Shown piece after piece: positions 33,505-44,865 of a DNA stretch of 64,000 nt (within the stretch, counting starts at the first letter, position 1; every line of letters begins with the position of its first letter). Source of the DNA: Siphonodentalium dalli (taxonomy: Eukaryota > Mollusca > Scaphopoda > Gadilida > Siphonodentaliidae); contig CP136063.1 in NCBI GenBank assembly GCA_032622095.1, forward strand, positions 276,015,426 to 276,079,425. Reading direction: 5' to 3'. The translations under genes and the position numbers were made by a program. The notes under the pieces were generated by a model. That model was not told the DNA's origin, did not search any database, and saw only the letters and a list, made by a program, of their open reading frames with translations.

Positions 33505-34151
33505 GATGCTTAACACGTTGACTGCCTGTATGAGTTATATCAAGTGGGTACATAGCAACTACGAGTTATCTCGTAGTACCTGGTGCACCAGTAATTGCTA
33601 CCATAAGTTGACTCGTAGTTGCCCTTAAACTCAGTTGAATGGACTGTAAATTACAAATTAACTGGAGATAATGCTCAAAGTCTACGTCTACAGATGCAGC
33701 GATGTTCTGCATAATAGTTAATAAAGTTATTCCTCTTTATTTGTGTTGTTACAGTACAGAGGGGTCGATGTTCCAGTGGACTGTTTTCAGGTTAACTTGT
33801 GTGCGACAATAAGATTCTTTTGAGCACCAGGTTAGAACGTGGTTGAGTATATGCACTGTCTGGTTGTTTCTTATCATTCATTTCGAAGGTTAGTGCTTCT
33901 GAAAAACAGAACATTTACTTTTAATAATAATATAGAGAGCAGCCTTTCCCTAGCATCACGAAGGGGTGTAAATTGAACTTCAGCTATTGTTACTTCTCTC
34001 AGATAACAGTCCACTTCTCCAAATTGAAACCTCTTGACTGGTATGTGTCAAATCAACAATGAACATATTAATAGTTAGAACAAGTCTTCTCAGTGCACAA
34101 CAGCTTGGGGTATCAGTTGGTTAATGCTGTTTTTTGGAATGAGTCCTGACC
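33505..34151. other. HSDL2 second-intron stretch between two repeat copies
   Basis: Apart from the ACTACGAG dyad nothing was recognised. Confidence 0.4.
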
Positions 34152-34545
34152 CGTTGCTGTTCTATAACGGACATTCATTCATAAGATGTATAACACCGGG
34201 CATTCACGTTAACCCCTGCATGTGATTATTATCTGACATGTCCGCGATTAATCTGTCTTCGAAATGATATCATTTATTGTGATAGAAAAAGGTATAGTGA
34301 TGATTCGATCATTTAATGTATTGTTTTCTGATCGAAATTCTCTGGAAAACAAGGCTTTGTTTACTTATAGATCTCGTTGCTTTGACATGTAAGGGACCTC
34401 TTTTGTTTGATATCATCATGCTAGGGAAAGGCTGTTCTCTATGTTCATATATGCAAAAGCTTCCATTTGCCCTAATCCGAAGACATACAAGCAAGATAAT
34501 TCCCACTTATGATTCATGGGCATAAAGTCCGTTATAGAAGAGTAA
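34152..34545. mobile_element. Possible small inverted-repeat element
   Basis: 'CCGTTGCTGTTCTATAACGGAC' (first 20 bases quoted as CCGTTGCTGTTCTATAACGG) at ~34152 pairs imperfectly with 'GTCCGTTATAGAAGAGTAACGG' near 34527-34548. 'ATTCATTCATAAG' and 'CTTATGATTCAT' pair just inside. The 69- and 65-codon frames overlap antiparallel and have no features. Confidence 0.5.
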
Positions 34546-34758
34546 CGGGAGGGGACTCGGTCCAAAAACAAAATCATCCCGGGCCATTCCTGGCCGATAT
34601 CCTGTTAAGGGCGGAGAAGACTTGGTCTAATTAATAGTATACAAAATCATTCTCCTCTTCCAACAATTCAAAATAGTGTTGTTTGGCTTCTTGCTTAACA
34701 GAGTGAGCTGTTTCTTGGACGTTAAATTATGGGGGTTATATGTTCCAGTATTTTGTCC
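34534..34758 (+). repeat. Dispersed ~215 bp repeat, copy 2
   Basis: Matches 33290-33504 in direct orientation with ~10% differences and a small insertion ('GGGCCATTCCT'). Confidence 0.85.
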
Positions 34759-34996
34759 CATATTTACTTATTTTTTTCTCTTTTCTTTTCAACGGACAGG
34801 ACACTTTGTTGAAAGGCATGGGGAAGATATAATGTAATTTCAGTTTATCCATTCCTTCATCCTACACAGCTGGCAAACCAATATTATATATAATTGTTTT
34901 ATATTTTATCTTAGATTTTTTATCAGTTTAAAATATGTTTATCATAATCTATTTTACATTTTATTTCACATTTATGGATCATAATGGAAACAAGTT

Positions 34997-35248
34997 TTAA
35001 TCCTTTCATGACGGGAGCTGCGCTGGTGCAGTATTAAACATCCTGTGACAGTGCATTCTCTCATATATGCAAGTCTCCAATAGGGAGCCTCGTATATACA
35101 AGAGAATGCACTGGCCTACAAAGTCAAGGTATATATTGTTAGGCCAATATATTCTCTTATATACCGTACCGGTATATACCCTACTCACATATATAAGCGA
35201 ATGCATTGGCACAAGTTTTTCGCAAAATTACTGGAAGCTCCAGTCGTG
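34997..35248. mobile_element. TTAA-type element, 'CCCTTTCATGACGGGAGCTG' lineage, with hairpins, copy 2
   Basis: TTAA lies at both ends (34997-35000, 35245-35248). The left end is TCCTTTCATGACGGGAGCTG and the right end GCTCCAGTCGTGGAAGGG. Two CCAATGCATT-type hairpins (35051-35116 and 35141-35209) are both diverged. Confidence 0.82.
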
Positions 35249-36403
35249 GAAGGGTTAACTTTATTGTGCTATCACTGATTTTATATACCTGTAAATAGTA
35301 TACATGAATATTTTACCAAATAAAATCTACACGAATCAAATCAGGTTGAAAAAGTCAAGTCAAGCATCAGATACCCTGAGTATGTAGCTAAAAATAGACA
35401 GAACAAAATAAATTCTGATTGGAGGAATAGGTAGGTAGTAAGAAAATAAACTGTAATTCAAGAAACATTCATTCTGATTTGTCAAGAACGTGTCTAACTT
35501 CAGTTTTCCATTCACCCGCATCAACTGCTGATGGGTGAACAAAATTAAATATAGCTCAATGCAATTGACAACATGTCCCCATGATTTCATAATGCAGCCA
35601 GGAGTTGTAAAATTGAGCGCAACTCCAAGTTGTTTCTATATAGATGCAGTTCTCATCGATTAATATTGGTTACAATAATCATAAAATGATTGGAACTGGC
35701 ATTTGGGCTAAGTAACGTTTCGTAACTTTTCCCGAATCCCTTGTGTATTATGCTTAATTACAAATAAAATACGTTTGAAGTAAAAGAATAGATTAACAGG
35801 AAGTTGTTTGGTTGATGTTCAGAGTAACCCTATGGAATGTGCCCAGAGATTAAATGCAGGGGATAGGATATCTCACTTCATGGAATGCAATGCAAAAAAA
35901 TCTGAGCAAAGATGCAATCACTTTTCAAATATAGCTGATAGTCCAGGCACATTAGGTTTCACTACGGCAAAAAATAGGGGAAAGTTGATTATTGCAGCGA
36001 TTAATAAGAACATGTTTATGAACAACTTGGCAAAAGCCCCTAGAATCCGAGTTGAGCTTTTTGAGATATCATGATTTTTCGTAATGGTGCAAATTCTGAC
36101 GAAATTCCATTAGACCATAAGCGAATGCAGTAATATGTAGGCTAATTTATGGACTCAATCTTCACACATACCCGATGCTAGAGCTTACTAACAGTCGATA
36201 TTCCATAATTGTGATGACATTTATTGCCGAAGAGATCATATAAATCGCATGGCGATTCAAAATTTTCCTAACAAAAGAGGGCGAGTAAAGATATTCAGAC
36301 GACAATGAGCTAAAATATGAACCATTATACGAGAACAGTGGTTAAATCAGAAAAGGAAAGTGATAAGATATATGGAACCATCACCATCCTTAAGATTTTA
36401 TAC
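35249..36403. other. HSDL2 second-intron stretch, nothing recognised
   Basis: An 88-codon plus-strand frame (35808-36074) is open but lacks recognisable motifs. Confidence 0.4.
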
Positions 36404-37245
36404 CTGGAAACATAACACTACCCCCTAAAACGTACGCCATGGCTTTGAGTGTCTGAAAGGCAAAAATACCACATAATAGTCCTGGCATAACAATTGTGCA
36501 AATGGTGATAACACTATGAAACTTGGCACATAGGTTCCTTATACACTATTAATCATTTTCAGATGTGTAGACATCGCGACAGGTCCTTCCTTGGCAACGG
36601 TTGCTAGACAACTATCCCACATCGAAGAAATACAAATATGACTGATATTATGGCAGTTTTAACAATCTAACATACGTCATGCAGCATTTTTATGGTGAAA
36701 ATAATATTAGTTGTTGTTAGAGTGGATCTGGCTGGAAAATTACCATAGTTCTTACTTACAGGGGTGGTAACGGTTGCTAGGGACATACACGAAATCAAAA
36801 AATGCCCAGCTGACTGATATTATGGTTGTTTTGACAAACTAATATAAACTACGTAATTATCATTTTATGATGAAACAATTGTAATAGTTATTGTTAGTGT
36901 GGGTTCGACTTTAAAAATTACTATATATTTCTGGTAACGGTTGCTAGGGACATACCAGACATCGAAAAATGCACACATGACTGATGGTAGTTTTAACAAA
37001 CTAAACTAAGTCATGTAACATTTTTATATTGAAAACAATTAATATAATTGTTGTTAGTGTGAACATGACAGTAAAGTTGCCGCATTCGTTACCTAACGGG
37101 TGGTGTAATGGTTGCTATGGACATATCCACCTTTGAAAACATACCATATGTATGAGTTTCTGGTAATTTAACTGATATAACTGTTTCATAATATGGTAAG
37201 AGTTTCGGGAAATTTACATGATATAATTGTTTCATAATATGCCAT
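36404..37245 (+). repeat. Left arm of a ~10.3 kb outer inverted repeat, built of ~170 bp tandem units
   Basis: Four diverged units are marked by CGGTTGCTAG at 36598, 36771 and 36938 and a variant at 37109. They also share 'ACTGATATTATGG', 'TTTTTATGGTGAAA' and 'TTGTTGTTAG'. The reverse complement of this arrangement occurs at 46005-46770. Outer-end words 'CATAACACTACCCCCTAAA' and 'GAAACTTGGCACATA' have complements there. Confidence 0.78.
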
Positions 37246-37623
37246 ATTATGCTTATATTGACAATAATGCATAGCTAAAGGTTGTTGTGTTGTGTACTGA
37301 TGCATTCTCATGTGGCAAATTGGTATTGAGGTTTCATTGTTGCTTGGTAACCACCTACCATTGCCAAATCTTCTTTAAACTGACAGACTATTCAGTTAGT
37401 TTGATCAGAATCACATACCTGTGTGGAGTTTATTATTGTTTGACCCACATTTATGTCGATACAACCTGAACCCCACCCCCCCCCCCCATGGAATCAGACA
37501 TTCGCACTACATTTGAGACAATGGCATCCATGCAGAACACTCTATCACGGTGTGTAGCATCTGTATACTAGTTGCTATACGGTAGGAAATAACTGTGTTT
37601 CCTTCCTATCCATGCCATAACTA

Positions 37624-38050
37624 TAATATTTTTTTACCCAAAATATGTATCTCCTATAATAAATATCTTGGGACACTGAAACTAATGGTTATATATTCTT
37701 GTCTGCAAGATTCTAGAAGAAGTCGTTTTCAAAATCGGTACGCAATACCTCGAGTACGCGCACTTGTCAAATGCCGATTAATGGCGATTATATCTTTGGA
37801 CCAATCATGCGAGTCCCTTCGCTATAACAGCGATTGAAAGACAAGACCTCAATCATTTTAATTTCTTCCTCCTGTGTGTTTGATGCGTTTGACCGAGTGC
37901 GCGGGGCGGGAATGCTGATCCCAACTGGGAGGGCCCTTGCTGTGTTCAGTGTCCAAGATATTTATTATAGGAGATACATATTTTGGGTAAAAAAATATTA
38001 TATCTCCGTCAAATATATCTTGGACACTGAAACTAATGGTTATAATTATA
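37624..38050. repeat. Cluster of inner-terminus copies in both orientations
   Basis: 37624-37678 is repeated in reverse at 37947-38000. A further direct copy of the terminus 'ATCTTGGACACTGAAACTAA' follows at 38001-38050. The cluster suggests repeated insertion or aberrant transposition at the left end of the inner element. Confidence 0.75.
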
Positions 38051-39188
38051 ATTCTTGAAGAGGAGGAGGCCACGAGGCAGATAATCCGACTATGTCTATG
38101 AGACCCACCTGCTGAAGCAGAAAAGACCTGCATCCTGTACCAAAAAGATTTCTTGGTAGACATGTGCCAAAAAATAGATCATTGTGTCCCATATGTAATA
38201 GTTCAGATAAACTCAAAAACAACTGAGCCTCCTAAAAGGAAACACCACGTACTTCATGTGCCCTACTAGTAATGATCACAGGGTGAAGGTGTCCAGGATA
38301 AACATTGGTCATAGGCAAGGGGGATAACTCATTCATTCATGTACCTAATAGGATAAAGGAACCTACCCCACCCCCCTCCTTAGAGGATGAAGCAGCACTA
38401 GCACGACATCCAGAGGATGCTGACTGGCCCACAATACATGCAAAAGGGGCACCGAGGGGAAAACACGGTCGCAAAGGTGAGAATCGGTAATCGCTAAATC
38501 AGATTAGAATTAGAATCACGCCTGCCAAGTGATGTTAAACACTCGGCCCGAGTGATAACATAGAATTGGAAAATATTCTTGGTTCAAAGTCGGTGCTGTG
38601 ACAAATACGATAACAAAATGGACTACATACATGACGCCTAGACACCAATGAAATGCCGATACGCTATATGATGAAATCCTATGGTGTGAGGTGGTCACTG
38701 AAAGATACATCCCAAATCTAGAAGTAAAATTGAAAATGAGCGTAGTTCAGACGATAGTGTCTATGGAGTAGAGCGCCAATTTCCACTGTGAGATATAGCA
38801 CCCGCATACTAACTTATCAGGTTCACACACACGATCAAGTCCATAATACGTCTAGGTTTGTCTCATAAAAGCGGCCTAATTGTTGATTAAAAATCTAACA
38901 GATTAGAAGTCCCAAACTATAAAGACAGGTCTCAACAACACCTGGAATACCCCGACGGGATAAGAACGGAGGTGAGAATGGAGGCGAAAGAAACTTATTC
39001 AGGAGCAGTTCCTGAATGCGGCACATAGCCAGAGCAATGCGATATGGCAGAAAGCAGACTGACAGAGGAAACCTCAAAGTACAAAGAACGAAGGTAATAT
39101 TGTACAAAACACTCAATCGAATGAATGCCACTTGTCGGCGACTAGGAACAATGAGGTAGCCAAGGCAAGAAAGGGTTCAGAAAAACCG

Positions 39189-39875
39189 CTATGTGCCGTG
39201 ACAGCATGAACCTGGATGGACTGAGACAGAACCAGCGGTAGATGCTGCAGAACCTCCATCGCTGCTCGTCGCTGCGAAGGTTGTGGGAGCCGCGACTACA
39301 AATAGAGGAGGCATGACCACCAACAGATTCCGAGCCTGCAGCGCAGGCTGTACCGAGTGGACAGAGGAATATTCATTGTTTCCTGTCTCTGCGAAGGTTG
39401 TGGAAGCCGCGACTACAAATAGAGGAGGCATGACCACCAACAGATTCCAAGCCTGCAGCGCAGGCTGTACCGAGTTGGCAGAGGAAAATCCATTGTTGAC
39501 CGTCTCTGCGAAGGTTGTGGAAGCCGCGACTACAAATAGAGGAGGCATGACCACGAACAGACCCTGAGCCTGCCGCGCAGGCTGTATCGAGTTGGCAGAG
39601 GAAAAATCGTCACACGTTGGTTTTTGTTCTTGATATGTGGGCCCCATCCAGTCCTTCGGTTGTGGAAGACAGGCGTACTTCTCTGCGGATGGCTCAGGAG
39701 GCCGCAACCAATAAGGAGTAGTCCCGCAACCGACTCCAGCGGAGGCTCCATGTGAATGGAGGAAGCAAGAGAATGGCGCTGTTTGTTCTTCCTTTTTCTG
39801 TGCTGTTAGTATCGTGCTGGTAATGCATGCAAAATTGTGCGCAATTGTTATCCTAAGACAGAAGGACTGACCCAT
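39189..39875 (-). CDS. Longest open frame in the window (228 codons), probably repeat-driven
   Basis: The frame runs through three 117 bp repeats (39 codons each), giving a product with three repeats of a hydrophobic VVMPPLFVVAA segment and a Thr/Ala/Ser tail. Because the repeat length is a multiple of three, it is open on both strands, which weakens coding evidence. No signal or family recognised. The overlapping plus-strand frame (39283-39567) is equally possible. Confidence 0.2.
   Translation of the reverse strand: MGQSFCLRITIAHNFACITSTILTAQKKEEQTAPFSCFLHSHGASAGVGCGTTPYWLRPPEPSAEKYACLPQPKDWMGPTYQEQKPTCDDFSSANSIQPARQAQGLFVVMPPLFVVAASTTFAETVNNGFSSANSVQPALQAWNLLVVMPPLFVVAASTTFAETGNNEYSSVHSVQPALQARNLLVVMPPLFVVAAPTTFAATSSDGGSAASTAGSVSVHPGSCCHGT
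39274..39600 (+). repeat. 117 bp GC-rich minisatellite
   Basis: GCGAAGGTTGTGG recurs at 39274, 39391 and 39508, exactly 117 bp apart, with few differences. Degenerate further copies can be followed at ~39640-39770 and, across the hAT insertion, at ~41570-41700 ('CTCTGCGGGGGCTATGGATG'). Confidence 0.93.
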
Positions 39876-39880
39876 CCGAA

Positions 39881-40303
39881 ATGACCCTCAGGGAAGGCAC
39901 TCTCGGATGGGCATGGCGAACTCGGACACGCATCAAACGCTGCCAAATCCAGGAGATGTTGCGACAGCACGTCCTCATCTCTGAACAGCACCGTCCGCCC
40001 AGGAGATGGGGGGAAAGGGGCAAGTATCCCGACCAGGTCACCTGGTTTGATGAGGCAAAAAATTCCGGAGCCTCGGAAAGGAAACTAAGTCTAAGTTCTG
40101 GCCTAGGAGCCCAAAATAGGCCAGAAACTGTACAAAGCAAGGCCACACTGGTGAAGGAAAGAACACAGGTGAATAATAGGGATACATATCCACCCCAAAA
40201 CCGGGAGGGACGGATGCCGGAAAAGACGTTGACGAATGGAGGACAGGTCAGAACCCGGCGGTCAAATCCCCTGGAGTGGAAGCAGTGGCAGTTGACACAT
40301 TGA
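39881..40303 (+). CDS. Unrecognised 140-codon frame in the GC-rich block
   Basis: The frame starts with ATG and encodes an Arg/Gln/Glu-rich product with a WGERGKYPDQVTWFDEAKNSG segment and a basic C-terminal third. There is no hydrophobic segment and no recognised domain. Its amino-acid make-up is plausible for a real or recently decayed protein, while the antisense 155-codon frame is Cys/Ser/Leu-rich and looks like a shadow. Could be a gag-like or accessory protein of a mobile element; this is a guess. Confidence 0.25.
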   Translation: MTLREGTLGWAWRTRTRIKRCQIQEMLRQHVLISEQHRPPRRWGERGKYPDQVTWFDEAKNSGASERKLSLSSGLGAQNRPETVQSKATLVKERTQVNNRDTYPPQNREGRMPEKTLTNGGQVRTRRSNPLEWKQWQLTH

Positions 40304-40338
40304 ACTGCGTAGGCAGGCAATGTGCCGAGGGCACCGGG

Positions 40339-41463
40339 CTTGCGAGTAGAGATGGGCGGTTGTGAAATTTTGCCTCGGTTTCGGTTTCGGTTGTGGAAAA
40401 AGAGTTGAGTCTCGGTTTCGGTTTTTATTAATAAAAATTACTAATGTGAACAAAATCTAATTATGCTTCATCATATTACAAAGAAAACACACCAATTGTA
40501 TCACCATAACTTGTGAGGTACATGTCCTTTTATAATATTAAATTATGTATCATATTGTTACTATTACATGTATATTGTTAATGTCCATGTCGAGTGGCAG
40601 TGCTAGAATGCAAGTGAGTCTGTGTATTGTATATGACTGCAATTCAGCATCATATGATCATAAGTGTGAAATAATATAATGATCATTTATATTGGCATAA
40701 AACTAATGTGTGTGACTAGATATATGTGTATAGTTATGATTTGAAAAATAAAATTTGAAATAAACAACAAAATGAAAATAAAACATGACTAGAATCTCTC
40801 AATCACATTATCTGGCTATATGCCTATTACCATATTTAGGGAACATAATATTGTACACACTATACAGTATACATGCATCCAATACAAGTCACCTGAATGA
40901 GTGCTATTTCTCAACAGTTTACCGACAAACGGTAGAATTCATTCCGGCTCCGATTCCGGCATAACATTTTTAATCAACGGCGCACAAATATATTTGACGA
41001 TTTAACATCCAAACAGTGATAAAAACTAATAGGGAATGCGGGTAACAATCATTGATACCTTTTCATATCGTATCCTCGTTATCAAATTCACCTTTCAGAG
41101 TATTTGTACGGCCTTAATGATTAAAATAACATGAGAAATAAACTGACTTGTGAAGTTGTGTTGTGTTTACTACGGCGAAAATAGGTGTACACGGAAGCAA
41201 CGTAATTAATTCGTCGCGCGATTTCACCATGCGAACTCCTTTCTGCATATATTACAGGCGGCACACTTAGATTTCTTATCTTTCTTTGAAACATATTTCC
41301 ACACAGGACTCGTTTGTTCGTCGTGTTCTGCCATGATTACAGGAAGTTGTGACAACCGAAACAACGGGTTTTCCCCCAACTTACCACGGTTGTCATTTCC
41401 GGTTTTTCCCGACAACCGAAACCGAACTGATTCCACGGTTAACCGCCCATCTCTACTTGCGAG
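40339..41463. mobile_element. hAT element (deleted) with perfect 8 bp target duplication and BED-finger remnant
   Basis: The element 40347-41455 (1109 bp) has ends TAGAGATGGGCGGTT and AACCGCCCATCTCTA. It is flanked by CTTGCGAG at 40339-40346 and 41456-41463, an exact 8 bp duplication typical of hAT. 'CGGTTTCGGTTT' words lie in the left and 'AACCGAAACCG' in the right subterminal region. Near the right end, on the minus strand, is the start of a BED-type zinc finger, the usual N-terminus of many hAT transposases. The remainder of the transposase is missing. Confidence 0.95.
41224..41331 (-). pseudogene. N-terminal fragment of a hAT transposase (BED zinc finger)
   Basis: From the ATG at 41331 the minus strand encodes MAEHDEQTSPVWKYVSKKDK followed by KSKCAACNICRKEFAW and a stop. 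The pattern S-x-VW-x-Y...SKC-x-x-C-x-x-C-x-K-x-F matches the beginning of BED fingers; the His pair that would complete the zinc site is absent because the frame stops. Position just inside the terminal repeat agrees with a hAT transposase start. Residual fragment of a non-autonomous copy. Confidence 0.75.
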
Positions 41464-42967
41464 CTAAACGGACCACTGATGTGGTAGCTGTAGCAAGTGG
41501 CCGGCTTGTGCAGCGATGGTGCGAACCCGGCGGAACCGGAGGCAGGACCAAGGGCAGCTGCACTTGGACCACCATCGCTGCCCTTCTCTGCGGGGGCTAT
41601 GGATGCCGCGACCCTGAGGGAGGAGGCATGTCCACCAACCAACTCCAGCGGAGTCTCCAAGTTAATGGAGGATGCAAGAGAAGGTGCCACGTCAGCAGAG
41701 GTGCCACGATCATTGAACTTGATAATCGATAGTCAAAACTAGATTAGAATCGATGAAGCGTATCTAATAGCAAGGACAGAGGAAGTAGTGCATAATATTC
41801 ACATGTGCATAAATTTAATCGGAAACAACCGAGACAGTCCTTCCCATGACAAAAATTACAGTTTTGTTGATTAGAAGGGTGTAATTGCACCGGTAATATA
41901 ATTGTAAGTTGGGGTTATCTCAAATCAAAGGTCATTGTGTGATATACCCAAGTCCACTGACACTGTCACATGCCCATAAATTAACGGAGATGGGAAATGT
42001 GCTAAATATATCTTCACATAGTTTAATATTGATTGTGACCAGGTGGACAAGTTCAAATGGTGAACACCCGTGAATAGAAAATAGCGAGTGCATACGGGTG
42101 CGAGAGCAATCGTTACTGTCTCGTGGGAAGGAAAGCCGGTAATTAGTAATGAGCACAATGCGTTACAAATATCTTTGCACGATCAACGATCGTTAACCTG
42201 TCCGATGGATATTAAACTGTAAAACAGGGTATCCAAATATGTCCGGTACTTTTCGACATCCGACATAAAGAACTCAGAGTAATCGCCGCCGAAAGTGGTA
42301 ATTGAATATCGGCTGTATCAACGTTTCATCGATTATACGATCAATCGTGGCACCCCTACCAGTCGGAGGGAAAAAAAACATTACGAAGTTTTCATCGTAA
42401 AAGCATTGAGACGTATGTTCAATGTAGAGAGAAGAGGCAAGCCACACTGTGGCTATTTTATCTAGCATCCGTGAGGAAAATTATTGTAAAATATTGTAAT
42501 GTAAAATATTGTAAATTATTACTGCTAATACATTTGGATAGGATTTTGTCAGGGACCAAACTCCAAACTGGAGCTTAGTGGAGACGACAACACAATATTG
42601 CATCCGGTGCAGTGTTAAAAAATCCCGACGAGAACCCGAATGACTCTAAAGAGCATCGGTTTTTTCTATTGAGTATTGTTTTATGCAAACAAAAACGATA
42701 TTTGTTCGAAGTGATTCTCGTAAATAAAACAAAATTTAAATATTTGTTAATGAAAATATCCACCCACGGACTACTGTCATTAATAAGACAGTATTGTAGA
42801 ATAAAAGATTGTTGAACAATTGTAAAACTAAATTGCGAAAATTGGAAAACATGTGCGTAGTGCACGGAATTAGGCAACTGCGTGTTGTCGTTCGCAATAG
42901 CATAAAGAGAAACGTTCATGAGAAATGAACAGATAAAAAATGCGACTTATCTTGCGTCTAGAAGAAT
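41464..42967. other. Cargo of the inner element, right part
   Basis: 41500-41740 continues the GC-rich minisatellite-like block; a plus-strand frame (41497-41742, 81 codons) runs through it. From ~41750 composition returns to AT-rich with nothing recognised. Confidence 0.45.
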
Positions 42968-43185
42968 TTAAAATGAATGAGGTCTTGTCTTTCAATCGCT
43001 GTTATAGCGAAAGGACTCGCATGATTGGTCCAAAGATATAATCGCCATTAATTGGCATTTGACAAGTGCGCGTACTCGAGGTATTGCGTACCGATTTTTA
43101 AAATGACTTCTTCTAGAATCTTGCAGACAAGAATATATAACCATTAGTTTCAGTGTCCAAGATATATTTGACTGAGATACATATA

Positions 43186-44363
43186 TGTCAATACATGATC
43201 ATGAGTCATTTACAAGTCTATAGGAGCTCGTACATGAGCGTGGCCTATATATTTCATACTGAGATACCATGAACTACCCTTTGGAACCGGTGACCATTTC
43301 CCATTTACATGGCAGCCATGGGCCCATTACCAACCCATAGTTACTAAGGAACTGCATCCAATGACGTGTCTTAACTACTGTGTCCATGTCATAAGGGGCC
43401 TGTACCGATGATATACTATTTAGGGCTGGTTCTATTGAAATGCCGTATAGACCTGGGTACATGTCATGCGTTCATAACTATATGCACATGTGTATTTGCA
43501 CTACATGTGGTGTTCATATGGGTCCATGGCGTATGCGTGGCTGTGGTTATAACCTACATGTATATAGTCATGTAACATGTACATTCATGGGATGGGTTCA
43601 TGTCTTACATATAAATGTCTGGTAATAAGGTCGTAACTGTTAGATAAGGTCATAACTAAATCAGCCTGGATACATGGGCTGTCCATAGTGGCCCATCTCA
43701 ATTTCCTACCTATATGAGCCTGGCTCCATAGCCAAGCTATGGTGGTGCACATGGCCAATCTAAAGGGACCTCCATCCTATAGGGTGTTGGTCGAATGGCT
43801 GAAAATGGACGTACGTACATGTATATGGTATGCATATAGAGACGTGGATCAATGCACAGGTATTTTGGTCCATGACTTACCTGTAGGGCATGGGGTCCAT
43901 GTGTCTCCTATATATGTGGATCAGTCCATTGCCTACCAGCATATATGTGAATCTATGAAATGACTAATAACGACGGTTCCGTAGCTTTTATTTAGGGACC
44001 TGTGTCCATGTCCTACATATAGGCACCTGTATCCAATGCATAGATCATTATAGTCACCTGTGTATTAGCACTATTTAAACTTGCCTGGGTCTTTGGTGTA
44101 GATATATCACGTATAGGGGGTGGGTCCATATCCTTCATATAGACAGACACCTGCTTATGACTGGGTACAATGCTATATGGCATACATATATCGGCCTTGG
44201 TCCATGGTCTACATGTATGGGTATGTGTCCATGGCCAACCTACAGTGCCATATGTGTATGGGCTATTTATAAGGGCCTCTATCCTTAACTTTCGTAATAT
44301 ATGTGGCATCGGTCCAATATCTATATATAGGTTGGTCTGTCACAAAACTGTCTCATATGTTCA
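43186..44363. repeat. Degenerate minisatellite rich in GTCCATGG and CTATATA words
   Basis: Irregularly spaced words of the type GGGTCCATGGC, CATATATAGG and ACCTGTGTCCATG recur through the stretch and resume after the Helitron pair (45461-45990). No clean period can be read by eye; spacing is mostly 30-50 bp. Many short open frames on both strands are by-products. Confidence 0.65.
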
Positions 44364-44865
44364 TCTCCTATATATTTTGAAGACCTCTGTCTGTCTGTCT
44401 GTATGTAAGTATGTCATTTATACAATCGAAAACGGGTTGACCGATCGGGACGAAACTTGGTACGTGTGTGTAGTTTGACCAGGCGGTCGTCAACGTCGTA
44501 TTGGCGAGCCTGTGCGGCGCCCGTGCAGCGCATGCGCAGACGATATCTCGGAAATGGATGGAGCTATCGACTTGAAATTTGCTATGTGAATGTATCTTGC
44601 CCCGGATACGAATTTTATCGGGTCGCCGAGCCCGTGTGACGCAAGCTTCGCACATGCGCAGACCAGATCTCGGAAACGGGTGCAGCTATCGACTTGAAAT
44701 TTGGTATGTGAATGTATCTTGCCCCGGATACGAATTTTATCGGGTCGCCGAGCCCGTGCGACGCCAGCTTCGCGCATGCGCAGACCAGATCTCGGAAACG
44801 GGTAGAGCTATCGACTTGAAATTTGGTTTTTGAATAGCCCGGACAACGTCGGGCTCATCAGTTAG
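44364..44865 (+). mobile_element. Helitron-like element, first of a tandem pair
   Basis: It begins TCTCCTATATATTTTGAAGA after an A. It ends with hairpin AGCCCGGACAACGTCGGGCT (44836-44855), then CATCAGTTAG, followed by T. A GC-rich hairpin ~10 bp from a CTRR-type end, a TC start and insertion between A and T are Helitron hallmarks; here the end is TTAG, one base off. It has a CTGTCTGTCTGT run near the start and three 122 bp tandem units (from 44531, 44653 and 44775). No Rep/helicase, so non-autonomous. Confidence 0.75.
44531..44835 (+). repeat. 122 bp tandem units inside the first Helitron-like element
   Basis: CATGCGCAGA marks units at 44531, 44653 and 44775; each continues with 'ATCTCGGAAA', 'GCTATCGACTTGAAATTTG' and 'CTTGCCCCGGATACG'. 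The third is cut by the 3' hairpin. Confidence 0.92.

Larger units (their letters stand above)
38300..40346. other. GC-rich cargo of the inner element, left part
   Basis: Base composition is clearly more GC-rich than the rest of the window. Several medium-length frames are open on both strands. The plus-strand frames (38305-38490, 39283-39567, 39881-40303) give charged, Pro/Gln/Arg-rich products such as 'PRRWGERGKYPDQVTWFDEA', which look more protein-like than the minus-strand shadows. I recognise no family. It may be decayed coding sequence captured by, or belonging to, the element. Confidence 0.4.
37644..43185. mobile_element. ~5.5 kb inner element with 218 bp terminal inverted repeats
   Basis: 37644-37861 and 42968-43185 are near-identical inverted repeats (TATGTATCTC at the outside, then 'GACACTGAAACTAATGGTTA', 'CTAGAAGAAGTC', 'CAATCATGCGAGTCC' and 'GACAAGACCTCA' inward). 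The cargo includes a GC-rich block with a 117 bp minisatellite and an inserted hAT-like element. No transposase, polymerase or integrase was recognised, and no target duplication is certain. It could be a large non-autonomous DNA transposon or a palindromic rearrangement. Confidence 0.78.

Noticed and set aside
36404-36452. Minus-strand exon-like segment with AG and GT borders (product ..MAYVLGGSVMF..)
   Set aside because: HSDL2 exons at 50774-50974 and 31245-31421 join directly in phase and match the family without it. The segment belongs to the outer inverted repeat, with a diverged counterpart near 46690-46755.
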